Assembly (NCBI GenBank): GCA_037178625.1
Contig: CM074129.1
Span: forward strand, 4,587,963-4,651,962
Source of the DNA: Skeletonema tropicum
Lineage: Eukaryota; Bacillariophyta; Thalassiosirophyceae; Thalassiosirales; Thalassiosiraceae
Direction: 5' to 3'
DNA length: 64,000 bases
In this document: piece by piece, positions 10,529 through 21,364 of the stretch
How the letters are laid out: each line of letters begins with the position of its first letter
Numbering within the stretch: position 1 is the first letter of the stretch
Made by a program: the position numbers and the translations under genes
The notes under the pieces: generated by a model
What the model saw: only the letters and a program-made list of their open reading frames with translations
Told to the model about the DNA's origin: nothing
Database searches by the model: none

Positions 10529-11082
10529 GTTAAAGCTCTAACTTCTCGACCGTCAAAACGGGTCCTCTGACTTGACCAAAAATAATGCCCGCGTTGAAAT
10601 CCTCACTAGCTTTCCACGCGATGACAGGAGATCACCCGAGGACCGAGGATCACCCGCCGCTCCACGGCAAATAACCGACAACCATGATGAACATTGCCGC
10701 TGCCGAAATAGAGCAAGTTAAACATCGACCTATCGACCGATCGGTGGCTGATCGTTACTATGGATTATTATGTAAGTGTTGAAGCCCTCGCCGCTGCCAA
10801 ATCCACCGAGGAGAGGCAGAATGGCGACGATTTATAACGGCGATGTTCGGCGTTCGCCGGTCGCCGAACAGGGGTTATTGAACACCTTAATGGCCGTTTC
10901 TTCTGCATCCAAGCACGATGACATGATCATAGTAATCCATAGTAACGTTCAGCCATCGATCGGCCGGTAGGTCGATGATTAAGTTGGTCTATTTCAGCAG
11001 CGGCGTGATTACCGTAGCGGCCGCCGTATTATTTTTTTGTCTCAGAGGACCCGTTTTGACGGTCGAGACCTTAGAGGTTAAC
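10529..11082. mobile_element. 554-bp foldback element
   Basis: Nearly the whole stretch is an imperfect inverted repeat. Outer arms: CTCGACCGTCAAAACGGGTC at 10547-10566, matched in reverse at 11050-11070. Inner arms: CATCGACC...TTACTATGGATTA (10719-10770) pairs with 10925-10975, and the ACACTTA/TAAGTGTT blocks flank the centre near 10770 and 10890. No transposase frame is present. It is a candidate foldback transposon or large MITE and would transcribe into a long hairpin RNA. Confidence 0.7.
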
Positions 11083-11329
11083 TCGAAGTCTCAGCACCCT
11101 ACATACACTAAAATACATAATCATAGATATTACCACCTACACAAAATCACTTGTTTCGCCCCTACCCCTTCATCCCAAACGATCCTCCCTGGTGCTGAGT
11201 AGAGTTAGCCGAGACCTGTAGTGTGATCTGTCGTGAGATGGTACTCTTTGTACCATAACCGCTTGATGCATGGGTACTTCATTTGGCTGGATGATAATTG
11301 AAAACGCACTCGGGCGCATTCGCGTGAGG

Positions 11330-13054
11330 TATTTCGCTTGCGGAAAATACTGGCTTCTTCGACCATACATGTGCACGCCAAATTTTGTGAAAAGAGGAGG
11401 AAGAGAAAAAGAAAAGGAGGAAAGAAAGGAGGAGGAAAGGAAAGAAAAAGAAGGAGGAAGTTCATATGAATCACAGTAGCGACCAATCTTGCTAATTGAA
11501 TTATATTAGTTCTAATTTGCTTCATTCTACTTATGATCCTCTGGCTGTAGAGTTACTCTCACTGTTTTTCATATCATAGATCAAGTTGCAAGACATTTCC
11601 AACTGAAACGCCTACTGTCTCTGATCCATCGTGTATTAGAGGTAAATTGTTGCATTGCATCAAACGTGTATCGCGACTTCTGAGCTAAAGGAGATTTTCT
11701 TGGCGAGCGAAAGAGCACCGACTCGTCAACACTCCGTCTGGAAGTGCATGTAAGAGATCCGTCCCTAGTTCCAATGCGCACTATTCCTCCACTTTGGAAT
11801 GAGAATGAAGATATCCCCTGTCATTCCGCTTCGTACCTCAGCTGCTCCACAACCGAAAGCAGAAATGATTGTGTATCAAGCGCTGAATTGTTGATTTCCT
11901 TTGGACGCAAATATTTTATTGAGGATTTCTCGCTGTTCCTACACTCAAATTTTTTACAGCGTGAATATACTACGCATGCAACGTTACAAAGCAGCACTTG
12001 TCGATCCTTTTTGACAGCAATCGACTATATATCTCGTAGGATACAATGCTTGGAAAGGTGCTTTCAATTGTGATACCGCCTCATCTTTCTTGCTTTGATT
12101 TTGCATGACTCCGGCATAATTTCGAATTAATTTGTTCTCCGACGTGTCATGCTTTCTCTTCCGGTGCTACCAATTGCACCTAACCATTGAAATAATTATC
12201 GGCCCCTCAACACCGTATCCGCTATTCTTGCCGTGGTTCCTGTTGTGGTTGTCCTCGCTCTGTTGTGTGCACCAGCCCACTCCCGGCGAGGAATTTGTTT
12301 TTTTGCTGCTGGTCAATCTCTCTCCATCCGCTCCATTCTTTGCAGTCCTATTTCTCCGCAGATTCCAAGCCGCCCCGCATCACTGTCTACAGTTCGACAT
12401 GGTGCAGAGTGCAGAGGCAGTTCTGCCCTCGGCGTATGAAGACTCCAATTGTTGGTTCAATGATGTCTAGGTAGCGATAATGCAACATTTACCTAATTTC
12501 CTAAGTGATATATTATGTATTGCGGCGCCGGCGCCGGTGACCGGTGAAGGAGTTGGTTAATTAAAGCGATAGAGATCCGGACAGACGTGAAATTTGGTGT
12601 TTCGAGCACATTTTTTGACCATGGCAGAGCCTACTAGCTTTGGCCAAAATCTCAAGCAAATCTGCCACAAGTGCTTTTATGGCGGAACAAGTGATAGAGT
12701 CGTATTCTTCTATATCTCAGGAGATGAGCAATGCACGTTTGGGTTCCATATCTCAGATGTGCTCGACAAAATTGTTAGAGAGAATTACTAGCAAAATCTA
12801 AATAAAATGGGCTTTATACCAGGAAAAACTCTATCGCTATCAAAAGACTTCATGCTGTTCACGATACTGGGACAGGAGGTGTTTGTCACGCACAAACGGT
12901 TGAAGGCAAGATAAATTTACTGAAATCGGCTAGAAATTTATGATCTGATTACAATTTGACTTTTAAGTCTATTATTGAAACTTTCTTCTTAGCTGTTATG
13001 CCATGGTTCTACTATCTTCTCTCCTTAAATCATGGTGACATTCCATTTCGTGCC
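11330..13054. other. No supported gene; purine-rich tract at 11390-11460
   Basis: 11390-11460 is a GGAAAG/GGAGGA purine run. Open frames at 11744-12073, 12132-12470 and 12594-12791 lack motifs and I cannot support them as genes. Confidence 0.35.
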
Positions 13055-13504
13055 TTATTGCTGTCTGGCATGCAGACCAAACATCTTGAGGAAGTCAAGA
13101 TCAATCTGCTCCAAAGTTGATTCATCATATTCCTCGTCTTCGAAATCTCCCAAAAGATCATCCATCAGGAGATCCGTATGACACTCATATGACACTCTTG
13201 TTCGTCGCTTGACGATAGTGGATCCTCTTAAGCTCTCTTTTAAGCTTGTAGGAGACATATCGGGCTCCTCAAGACTGAACGCCGTCCTTCGGACAACGGG
13301 GATAGAATAGTAGAGGAACGGGTCGTCTTGTTTCAGCGATTGCAGGTCTTTTGTACTCAGGGCACCAATATCAATATCGATTTCTATCGGCTCTGGGTGG
13401 CAAGATGCAGTAGTTGTGTGCACTGGTTCAGAGCTGGAAGAAGCCGAGGATTGGTCCTTCTTGATGATGAAGGGAGTCGTCTTGGTTGATCTGGCGTTGC
13501 ACAT
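13055..13504 (-). CDS. Acidic 149-residue paralogue, copy 1
   Basis: One of three near-identical genes. The protein starts MCNARSTKTTPFIIKKDQSS, continues with a Ser-rich region, then DDPFLYYSIPVVRR (about 77-90), a basic KRRTRVSYECHTDLLMDDLL segment (about 114-133) and an acidic C-terminus ending LDFLKMFGLHARQQ. This copy has four extra residues (K-E-S-L, a 12-bp insertion near 13225) relative to the other two. It is divergently arranged to copy 2. There is no signal peptide or membrane segment. I recall similar short acidic proteins in diatoms but know no function. The conserved upstream region suggests all three share expression control. Confidence 0.8.
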   Translation of the reverse strand: MCNARSTKTTPFIIKKDQSSASSSSEPVHTTTASCHPEPIEIDIDIGALSTKDLQSLKQDDPFLYYSIPVVRRTAFSLEEPDMSPTSLKESLRGSTIVKRRTRVSYECHTDLLMDDLLGDFEDEEYDESTLEQIDLDFLKMFGLHARQQ

Positions 13505-13556
13505 TATTGTATCGTGAGGATGCAGTTGTAACTTCTAGTAGTAAGTTGACAAGAGT
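13505..13556 (-). promoter_or_regulatory. Conserved proximal promoter/5'UTR, copy 1
   Basis: The 50 bp before the ATG match those at 14761-14811 and 18551-18603 (AGTTACAACTGCATCCTCAC, then GATACAATA). Here the element reads CTACTAGAAG, where the other two have TTCTAGAA. Confidence 0.5.
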
Positions 13557-13687
13557 AACTTGTTTGGCTTGGGCGGAATGTTGTGTTTGATTGACGGAAA
13601 ACAATTTTATGTGCAGTTGGAGCTCAGTTGGAGATGTGTTTTGTGTCTAAGCTACTTACGTAATATTTGATCGTAGTCAGTTGGCTA

Positions 13688-14070
13688 GAGTGAGAGCTGG
13701 TAAATTATGAGAAGGGTCAAAAGTTAGAGGCCTTTGGCTCAGGCATGCCTACTTCCCGGGATAGTTGGCGTGTGGTTATGTGCCCTGGTGTGGCCTAGAT
13801 CTTATTTGGAATGAAGGATGAGCGAGAGCTGGTAAATTTTGAGTGGGGTCAAAAGTAAGACAGAGGCCTTTGGTTCTATATACCGGGATGAATGGAGCGT
13901 GGGCGTGCCAACAACACGGTCATTGGTGGGTCATAGGATAAGTATTTTATTACGCGGTATTTCAAGCTGATATATCGTACCCGATTATTTACAGGTTTGC
14001 TTGGGCCGACGCGGGCGCCGCCAACAAGACAGATTCAAAAGCGCCGACTATCCCGGTAGGCCTTTGGCTC
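13688..14070 (-). repeat. Three copies of a promoter-associated block
   Basis: A block containing GAGAGCTGGTAAATT, GGGTCAAAAGT, AGGCCTTTGGCTC and CCCGGGATAG occurs at 13688-13770, again at 13818-13892, and as a partial copy at 14041-14070. In the opposite orientation it precedes copies 2 and 3 (14553-14634, 18359-18447) and stands alone at 19675-19755. Confidence 0.65.
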
Positions 14071-14552
14071 AAGCTAACTTAGAGTCGGAGTTGGAGAGTT
14101 GGTAGAAAAGGCCTAATCAAGTCTGCAATTGAAAGTAGTAAGGCAATAAAGTCTGCAATTGAAAGTAGGTATATACCAGGGTCTATAGCCTTTAAGCTAA
14201 GTAGCTCACTTGTCTTCTTCTCCTTCTGTTGTCCTCTCCATGTCGTGCCCTCTCTAGAGTAGCACGCGTGTAGATATCCGAAGGTAATGTCGCCTTAACT
14301 CCTTGCGTTGGGAGGAAGACCCTTGCAATCCCACTAGCAATACGAGGGGGAGACGGTGGTGACATCAGCCGTAGCCTCGTAGCGAACACGATCGACACCA
14401 TCAACTCGGCGGAGAAAGTATACAGTAAGGCAATTAAATTGGGCAAGGAAACTCACGCCAAAGTTGCACCAGTCTTTACTTCCATACTATTTCAAAGCAG
14501 GAATTTGGTCACAGCTGTAGTCACGTCAAATAAAAGCCTGCACGCCTAAATC

Positions 14553-14811
14553 CCGGTAGGTAGGCCTACCTGAGCCTAAGGCCTCTCTATCTTACTTTTC
14601 ACCCTACTCATAATTTACCAGCTCTCACCCTCAAACTCTACACCAAATTACATACTCCTATTAGAACCAAAACACATCTCAAACTGAGCTCCAACTGCAC
14701 ACAAAATTATTTTCCGTCCGTCAATCAAACACAACATTTCGATCCCAAGCCAAACAAGCTACACTGTTAACTTACTTCTAGAAGTTACAACTGCATCCTC
14801 ACGATACAATA
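14553..14811 (+). promoter_or_regulatory. Upstream region of copy 2, conserved blocks
   Basis: 14553-14634 is the repeated CCCGGTAGGTAGGCC...TTTACCAGCTCTCAC block. 14761-14811 is the proximal block, containing TTCTAGAA, a minimal heat-shock-element-like inverted pair (TTCnnGAA), then AGTTACAACTGCATCC and the ATG. Control by stress factors is inference from the motif only. Confidence 0.5.
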
Positions 14812-15249
14812 ATGTGCAACGCCAGATCAACCAAGACGACTCCCTTCATCATCAAGAAGGACCAATCCTCGGCTTCTTCCAGCTCCGAACCAGTGCACAC
14901 AACTACTGCACCCTGCCACCCGGAGCCGATAGAAATCTATATTGATATCGGTACCCTGAGTGCAAAAGACCTGCAATCGCTGAAACAAGACGACCCGTTC
15001 CTCTACTATTCTATCCCCGTTGTCCGAAGGGCAGCGTTCAGTCTTGAGGAGCCTGATATGTCTCCTACAAGCTTAAGAGGATCAACCATTGTCAAGCGAC
15101 GAACAAGAGTGTCATATGAGTGTCATACGGATCTCCTGATGGATGATCTTTTGGGAGATTTCGAAGACGAGGAATATGATGAATCAGCTTTGGAGCAGAT
15201 TGATCTTGACTTCCTCAAGATGTTTGGTCTGCATGCTAGACAGCAATGA
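14812..15249 (+). CDS. Acidic 145-residue paralogue, copy 2
   Basis: Nearly identical to the gene at 18604-19041 and very close to 13055-13504. Features in order: basic N-terminus (MCNARSTKTTPFIIKK), Ser-rich linker, a KDLQSLKQDDPFLYYSIP segment (residues 60-80), a basic KRRTRVSYEC stretch and an acidic DDLLGDFEDEEYDE tail. The mixture of basic and acidic patches without a fold signature suggests a small soluble regulatory or binding protein, but I cannot assign a function. Downstream sequence to about 15470 is also shared with copy 3, so the duplication extends past the gene on both sides. Confidence 0.8.
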   Translation: MCNARSTKTTPFIIKKDQSSASSSSEPVHTTTAPCHPEPIEIYIDIGTLSAKDLQSLKQDDPFLYYSIPVVRRAAFSLEEPDMSPTSLRGSTIVKRRTRVSYECHTDLLMDDLLGDFEDEEYDESALEQIDLDFLKMFGLHARQQ

Positions 15250-18200
15250 GACACGAAATGGGAATGTCACCGTGTAGGATTGAAGATACTTTCTAAACGA
15301 TAATAGAACAGCAAAAATGTAACATTACATAGTTAAATCATACTTATTATTTGGCAATCAATCTAGACGATTTCGTAATCTTTTCTTTATAAGAATTTCG
15401 AATTCACCTGGCACTAGCACACTCCCACATCAAATGCTGCATCTCTGGAGGAATGAATGAATGGTTTGGCTGATGCAAAAAGCCTCAAATGTAATACTAC
15501 GATACAACGAATTATATACCTACTACTTAGTCATTCGAGCTCGAGCGGGGGGAAGAGAGATTTTCTTTCGGGGGGAAAAGAATTGCGAGCGCAGCGAGCC
15601 AAATGCGAGCAAAGCGAGCATGCAGATCTAGAATTAAGCCAAACGCTACGAAATATTATTACAATCATCTCATGTATTGTTTGAGTCTCTCTTGGCGACA
15701 AAGAGAGAGTCTTATGTACCTTAATTGTGTTTGTGTAACTTGGCCTGATTGTCGGGACAGTAGCTTGTTGCGAAGATTATCTGCTCATTGATTTTGTATC
15801 CGTACTTTGTTGCACATTGTATCCTTTCTTTTCTTTCATTCAAATTCTGTTTCTTTTCAGAGCTTTTCTCTCCAGAGCATACTTAAGACCTCATCAGTAG
15901 CCTTCGCTTTCTTTTTGCCCTCTTTTGGTAAGACGCTCACACAGTGCCAGTCTTGCTCGGTTCAAACACACTTGCTGTCTCAACAGGGATGGTCAGCTCG
16001 AAATAGATGCTCATATTATAGCATAAGTTCGGCACTCTGACCTCTGTCCAATAAAATAATATAGCACTAGGTATTGCGCTTTGCCCCATCCTTGGCAATT
16101 GTTTCTCTTTTTTTGCAACTTGCTTGGTTGTTGATCAGCTTAAACATAATGGTCGTACCAACAGATTCAGATTCAATCTCTCTTTATTACATCTGTATCC
16201 ACATGAATTCGATTTATTTCCTGTCCTGACGAGAGACATCTCTTATTGTATTAGGTATCGTAGGCAACTACCTGCACTGCACACATAATTGTTACGTCTT
16301 TATTGCAAAAATGAAAATGCCGTCTCTGCTATCGGTATTCATTATCCCATGCACTTCCTCGTTGATTGTTGCCTTGCTTTACGACTATTGTCATCACCTC
16401 ACGAGTGTAGCCGAATGCGGTGCAAATCACTCAACGTAATATTGTAGAACTAAACGATGAGAATTGCCCTTACTACTTCGTGTTCTAACAACGTCCTCAA
16501 AAACAGTCTTTTATGCACAAGCTTTCAGAACCTCGAAGATTGAATACGTCTTCGGGTAGCTCCGGCTTTGCCTTGCCGAGGTGCAGGCATGTAACCTGCA
16601 TGTAACGTTGTGACGATGTAACGATGTAACGTTGTGGAATGCGTTCATTGCAAAAGATCCTCTCGTGTGGGCGTACAAATATGCTTTTTCATGGGTTGAC
16701 ATGTCTGAAGGAGCCCAAAAGCTGGCGAATGAGATGTGTCACCCGTATATTTCAATTCTTTTTGGTCTGAGCGTCTTTAGAGTTGCCGGCCCCCGGCCGT
16801 ATGATTGAGTTGACATGGTAGAAGTATGTATCCAATTTTTGAGGGGGATGCTTCTTTTTTGACATCAATCGGCGCAGAAGAGGCTAAATCTCCACGTGGA
16901 TCTTGCTGAGATAAGCGGACAGACATGTGGATCAGGGAAAGATAATCCAGGTCAAGGTTGCCCGAGCTCCGATCTCGCTCACCTATGTACCTCAGCATTG
17001 GAAGCTTACTTGAATGGAGGTCTTTGAGTGGCGAGCGCGTCTGCTATGACACTTGCTTTTTGTAGAGAGATCGAGTAAAAGCACTGCTGTGAAAGATAGC
17101 GTCGAATAAGAGTCTGACGCTGTTCTACCCAAGCTGCTGCTGCTGCTGCGAGTGCACATTGACCGAAGATTGGGATGTACGGATTTTCACGTCCAGAGTT
17201 AGTTAAAGAACAAATCGCAATCCAGATCTATTTCATCTTGCTTGGTGGCTTTCGGCTTGCTAATCATCTTCGATGATAATGTGGATTTGTTGAATAATAA
17301 GGAATGCTTTTAATTTGTAAGATTTGTTGCTTGTGGAGAGGGCTTGTCGTGCAGTGAATGTCGTGCGTAGCTGGGTCTTGCTTGTCACGAAGCCCAGCTC
17401 GGTCAAGCGGCGATTATCGAATTCAGCATTGGCACCAAAACATTCCCACACATATATAGAATCAACATGCATGAAGAGGAGGCGAGACGGACGTTTAAGT
17501 ACAGTTGACTTGACCATCGCCACACCTGCTTGACCTTGACGATGGCGATGGCTGAAAAAGAGATTGCCGAAGCTGCATGATGAGGCCTCATCGCAGCCCC
17601 CCACACACTACCCTTTCCAAAATCAATGGTCAACATTGATCATAATCATATTGATCCTGTTGATGATCCTGACGCAGGGTTTATTAGGCGGTTGGTGTCT
17701 CTAGGCATCCATTAGTGGCACACAGCTAGCTTGGATGATGAGGCATAGGCAGGTAAGACATCATTCCAGCGCGCGGGGAAGCGGGAGCCCCCTCCAACAT
17801 ATTCCACACACACAATCCCAAACTTTCTGAACACGTGGCACTTTGCACAACCATGGCGGAGATAGACTAGACGGCTGCTATGCTCTAGAGCGGAAAGACG
17901 GCCGGCATCACCACCAACCGAAGGCAACGAACTCAGCGGACCGAAATGACCTCATGATGGGAAGGAGGAATTATAGAGAAAGCGTTCCGAGCCTTTTGTG
18001 GTATTTATTTGACGTGACTACAGCAATGACCAAATTCCTGCTTTGAAATGTGACTCCGTGTCAAAAAACGGACTGTCGAATTGTGGACCCGTTGATTGGG
18101 TTAAGGATAAGCGGTAAAAAGGCTCGAAGTTAGGTGGTAATGCTGACGCAAGTGAGGCCAAATGCGTGCATGCCAAGAGGTGTTCTTCGGGCACATCCAG

Positions 18201-18358
18201 AGTAAAGTACTTATGTACGAAAACGTTGACGTGACTACAGCAATGACCCAAATCCTACATTGAGAACAATGACTCGGTGCAACTTTGGACATAACTTGTA
18301 TCGGGCTTCCTCGCTTCGATTGGTGTCAGATCTTCTCTTGGTCTTGGTAAGTAGGCAC
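15250..18358. other. No supported gene; duplicated flanks of the paralogue array
   Basis: 15370-15470 is repeated at 19160-19270 (CACCTGGCACTAGCACACTC). 16990-17100 is repeated at 19325-19440 (TGGAGGTCTTTGAG, TCTGCTATGACACTTGCTT). 18228-18375 is repeated at 19535-19690. A CTG run lies at 17131-17148. An open frame at 17260-17604 (minus) has no recognisable motif. Confidence 0.5.
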
Positions 18359-18603
18359 GCCTCACGCCAACTATCCCAGTAAGTAGGCAGGCCTGAGCCG
18401 AAGGCCTCTTACTTTTGACCCCAATCATAATTTACCAGCTCTCACTCGGCCAAATTCAAACACATGATCAACTCACAACTGAGCTCCAACTGCACATAAA
18501 ATTGTTTTCCGTCAATCAAACACAACATTTCGCCGCCCAAGCCAAACAAGCTACACTGTTAACTTACTTCTAGAAGTTACAACTGCATCCTCACGATACA
18601 ATA
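18359..18603 (+). promoter_or_regulatory. Upstream region of copy 3, conserved blocks
   Basis: It has the same two parts as copy 2: the long repeated block at 18359-18447 and the proximal block with TTCTAGAA at 18551-18603, separated by AACTGAGCTCCAACTGCAC. Confidence 0.5.
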
Positions 18604-19041
18604 ATGTGCAACGCCAGATCAACCAAGACGACTCCCTTCATCATCAAGAAGGACCAATCCTCGGCTTCTTCCAGCTCCGAACCAGTGAACACAACTACTG
18701 CACCCTGCCACCCGGAGCCGATAGAAATCTATATTGATATTGGTACCCTGAGTGCAAAAGACCTGCAATCGCTGAAACAAGACGACCCGTTCCTCTACTA
18801 TTCTATCCCCGTTGTCCGAAGGACGGCGTTCAGTCTTGAGGAGCCTGATATGTCTCCTTCAAGCTTAAGAGGATCAACCATTGTCAAGCGACGAACACGA
18901 GTGTCATATGAGTGTCATACGGATCTCCTGATGGATGATCTTTTGGGAGATTTCGAAGACGAGGAATATGATGAATCAGCTTTGGAGCAGATTGATCTTG
19001 ACTTCCTCAAGATGTTTGGTCTGCATGCTAGAGAGCAATGA
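18604..19041 (+). CDS. Acidic 145-residue paralogue, copy 3
   Basis: Differs from copy 2 at only a few residues, for example T for A in the VVRR-x-AF segment, S for T before SLRGST, and HAREQ rather than HARQQ at the end. The frame is intact. Its 5' and 3' flanks match copy 2, showing recent tandem duplication with a spacing of about 3.8 kb. Function is unknown. Preservation of three intact frames beside decayed sequence suggests that the proteins are under selection. Confidence 0.8.
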   Translation: MCNARSTKTTPFIIKKDQSSASSSSEPVNTTTAPCHPEPIEIYIDIGTLSAKDLQSLKQDDPFLYYSIPVVRRTAFSLEEPDMSPSSLRGSTIVKRRTRVSYECHTDLLMDDLLGDFEDEEYDESALEQIDLDFLKMFGLHAREQ

Positions 19042-19674
19042 GACACGAAATGGGAATGTCACCATCATATAAGGATATATAGAAGATATTGGAACAGTAA
19101 AAAAGTAACATTACATAGTTATATCATATTACATTTTTGGCAATCAATCTATGCGATTTCAGTAATCTTTACTTCATGAGAACTTCGAATTCACCTGGCA
19201 CTAGCACACTCCCACATCAAATGCTGCATCTCTGGAGGAATGAATGAATGAATGGGTTGCCTCAAATGTAATACTACAACGAATTACCTATACTATTCAT
19301 TCGTTGATCGATCTCCTACACCTACATACAGCATTGGAAGCTTTTGACAAGTGAATGGAGGTCTTTGAGTAGCGAGCGCTTCTGCTATGACACTTGCTTA
19401 CTTTTGTAGAGAGATCGAGAAAAAGCATTGCTGCGAGTGACATTGCAATCAACCCATCGCGGAGCCCACTCCACCGCGATGCGAATAAGAATGTGCTCCA
19501 TGAGGTCATAGAACTTGCTATAACAATCCATGGAAAACGTTGACATGACAACAGCAATGACCCAACTCCTACATTGAGAACTATGACTCATTGCAATTGC
19601 AACTTTGGACATAACTTGTATCGCGCTTCCTCGCTCGATTGGTACATAAGGTGTCTGATCTTCTCTTGGTCTTG

Positions 19675-19755
19675 GTAAGTAGGCACGCCCACAAGCCAAC
19701 TATGTATCCCGGTAAGTAGGCAGGCCTGAGCCAAAGGCCTCATACTTTTTTGACC
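19675..19755 (+). repeat. Orphan promoter block without a gene
   Basis: The block CCCGGTAAGTAGGCAGGCC...GCCAAAGGCCT is preceded by the same 150 bp that precede copy 3 (19535-19690 against 18228-18375), but unrelated sequence follows. It is the remains of a fourth array unit that lost its gene. Confidence 0.55.
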
Positions 19756-21364
19756 AGTAGCAGAGTGGAGAGACATCAGATCAAATGGCTGGTGATAACA
19801 GTAACATCGCTAGACATACTTTACAATGTAATTGTCTTCAATATTATCGTCAGTCTACTGCAACCAGGCCAAAAGAGTGAGATAGACTTGATCTCCTCAA
19901 CTATTAGTGCAATTGCCGATGCTCTTTGTGATATGTATCCCATAGTTCCCGCTACCCCGTGCGACTTCTGTGCCATTGAGCATTAACACAAAGATACCAG
20001 GACGACTCAGCTGCGTGAGGAAGAAATTGTTAGTTGAGCGAGCTGAACGAAAAAGTAGATAGGACAAGTGATTTGCAACATCCAAACGAGAACTCACTCC
20101 ATCTCCTTGAGCATCATTAACGAAGAACTTCACACATGATGTGGCTGGAACACACATGTCCTTAACATATGTAGTGTACTTGTGACCTGAAAGTGAGCCG
20201 CTTATCCACCTGGTTTGTGAATCAACCTGTAGCTCCCAACTCGTCTCCTCAGGGCTGGCATCTGTAGTGAATGAGATGTGCAGGGGTACTTCAGAAGGAT
20301 CGTCACATGGAGAGGGGGGACGAAAGCTATACACTCTTGTCGAGCCACCCTTCCACGCATCGAATGGTAATCCAACTGCGACAGCTTTTCCGTCACTAGA
20401 GAGAGAAACAGAAGAGGCGGGGCCTGCTGCTACTCCATTAAACAGCGCCCTGTAGTGTGTGCCATTCCATTTATACATGCGTATGGATTCATCATTTGGC
20501 TGCGGGTTTTCGACATCTGTTCCGACTGCCAGAATGCTTCCATCTTCACTCAGATCCACTGACCAACTGGAGGTGCATGCAAGTGCCAGATCAGAGAAAA
20601 GTCATTCACCCCAGATCAGAGAAAAGTCATTCACCCACGCAAGGAAGTACTGAATGAAATGAATACTCACCCTAACAAGCCATCAATCTCAGAATCCTTC
20701 AACACTATCTCCCTCGGCTTCCACTCCCATGCTGCTTCATTCCACGAGTAGACATCGACAGACGATTTGGAACCGATAGCTAGTATACTCCCTTTGATCA
20801 CAACAGGTTTAAGCGGCCATTGATCCCTGACGGACTCGTCAAAATAGAATCCCTTGTCCATTGTATTGCCCAATTTCATCCATCCATTTTCACCCCACTT
20901 GTACACTTGAGTTATCAAATTCATCTTTGATGCCGTACCTGAGGCTTCGATTTTATCCCCTTCTAGTGTACCCAAAGCTAGATAATCACCGGATAATGAA
21001 ACATAATGACCTTGTTGCATGTACACGATGGGCATTTGTTGACCTCTCCCAGGTTCTACTAATTCTGTGATCTCACTTTTTAGCAATGCTCTCGTAAAAA
21101 TTGTTCCATCTCCTTTTTGCTGCCAATTCTTATCCTTGGACCAAGTGTACACTTTTACCTCTCCATTAGCACTCCCTGCAGAAGAAAATGATTCCATATC
21201 AGCGCCACCTCCGATTGCTATACTTTTACCGTCTTTTGCAATCGAAAGGCTGCTGCCGATTCTTCCATTTTCGCTACCTTGGCCTTGAATGTCATTACCC
21301 TTTTGCATGCACCCAATCGAAGAGCAATTGAAGACACGGACAAACCCAAACCCCACACCGATTT

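Noticed and set aside
12132..12470. Hydrophobic plus-strand frame as a membrane protein
   Set aside because: Overlapping frames of similar length exist in all three phases, which is typical of T-rich noncoding sequence.
17260..17604. 114-codon minus-strand frame
   Set aside because: No motif, no homologue recalled and low coding character; not reported as a gene.
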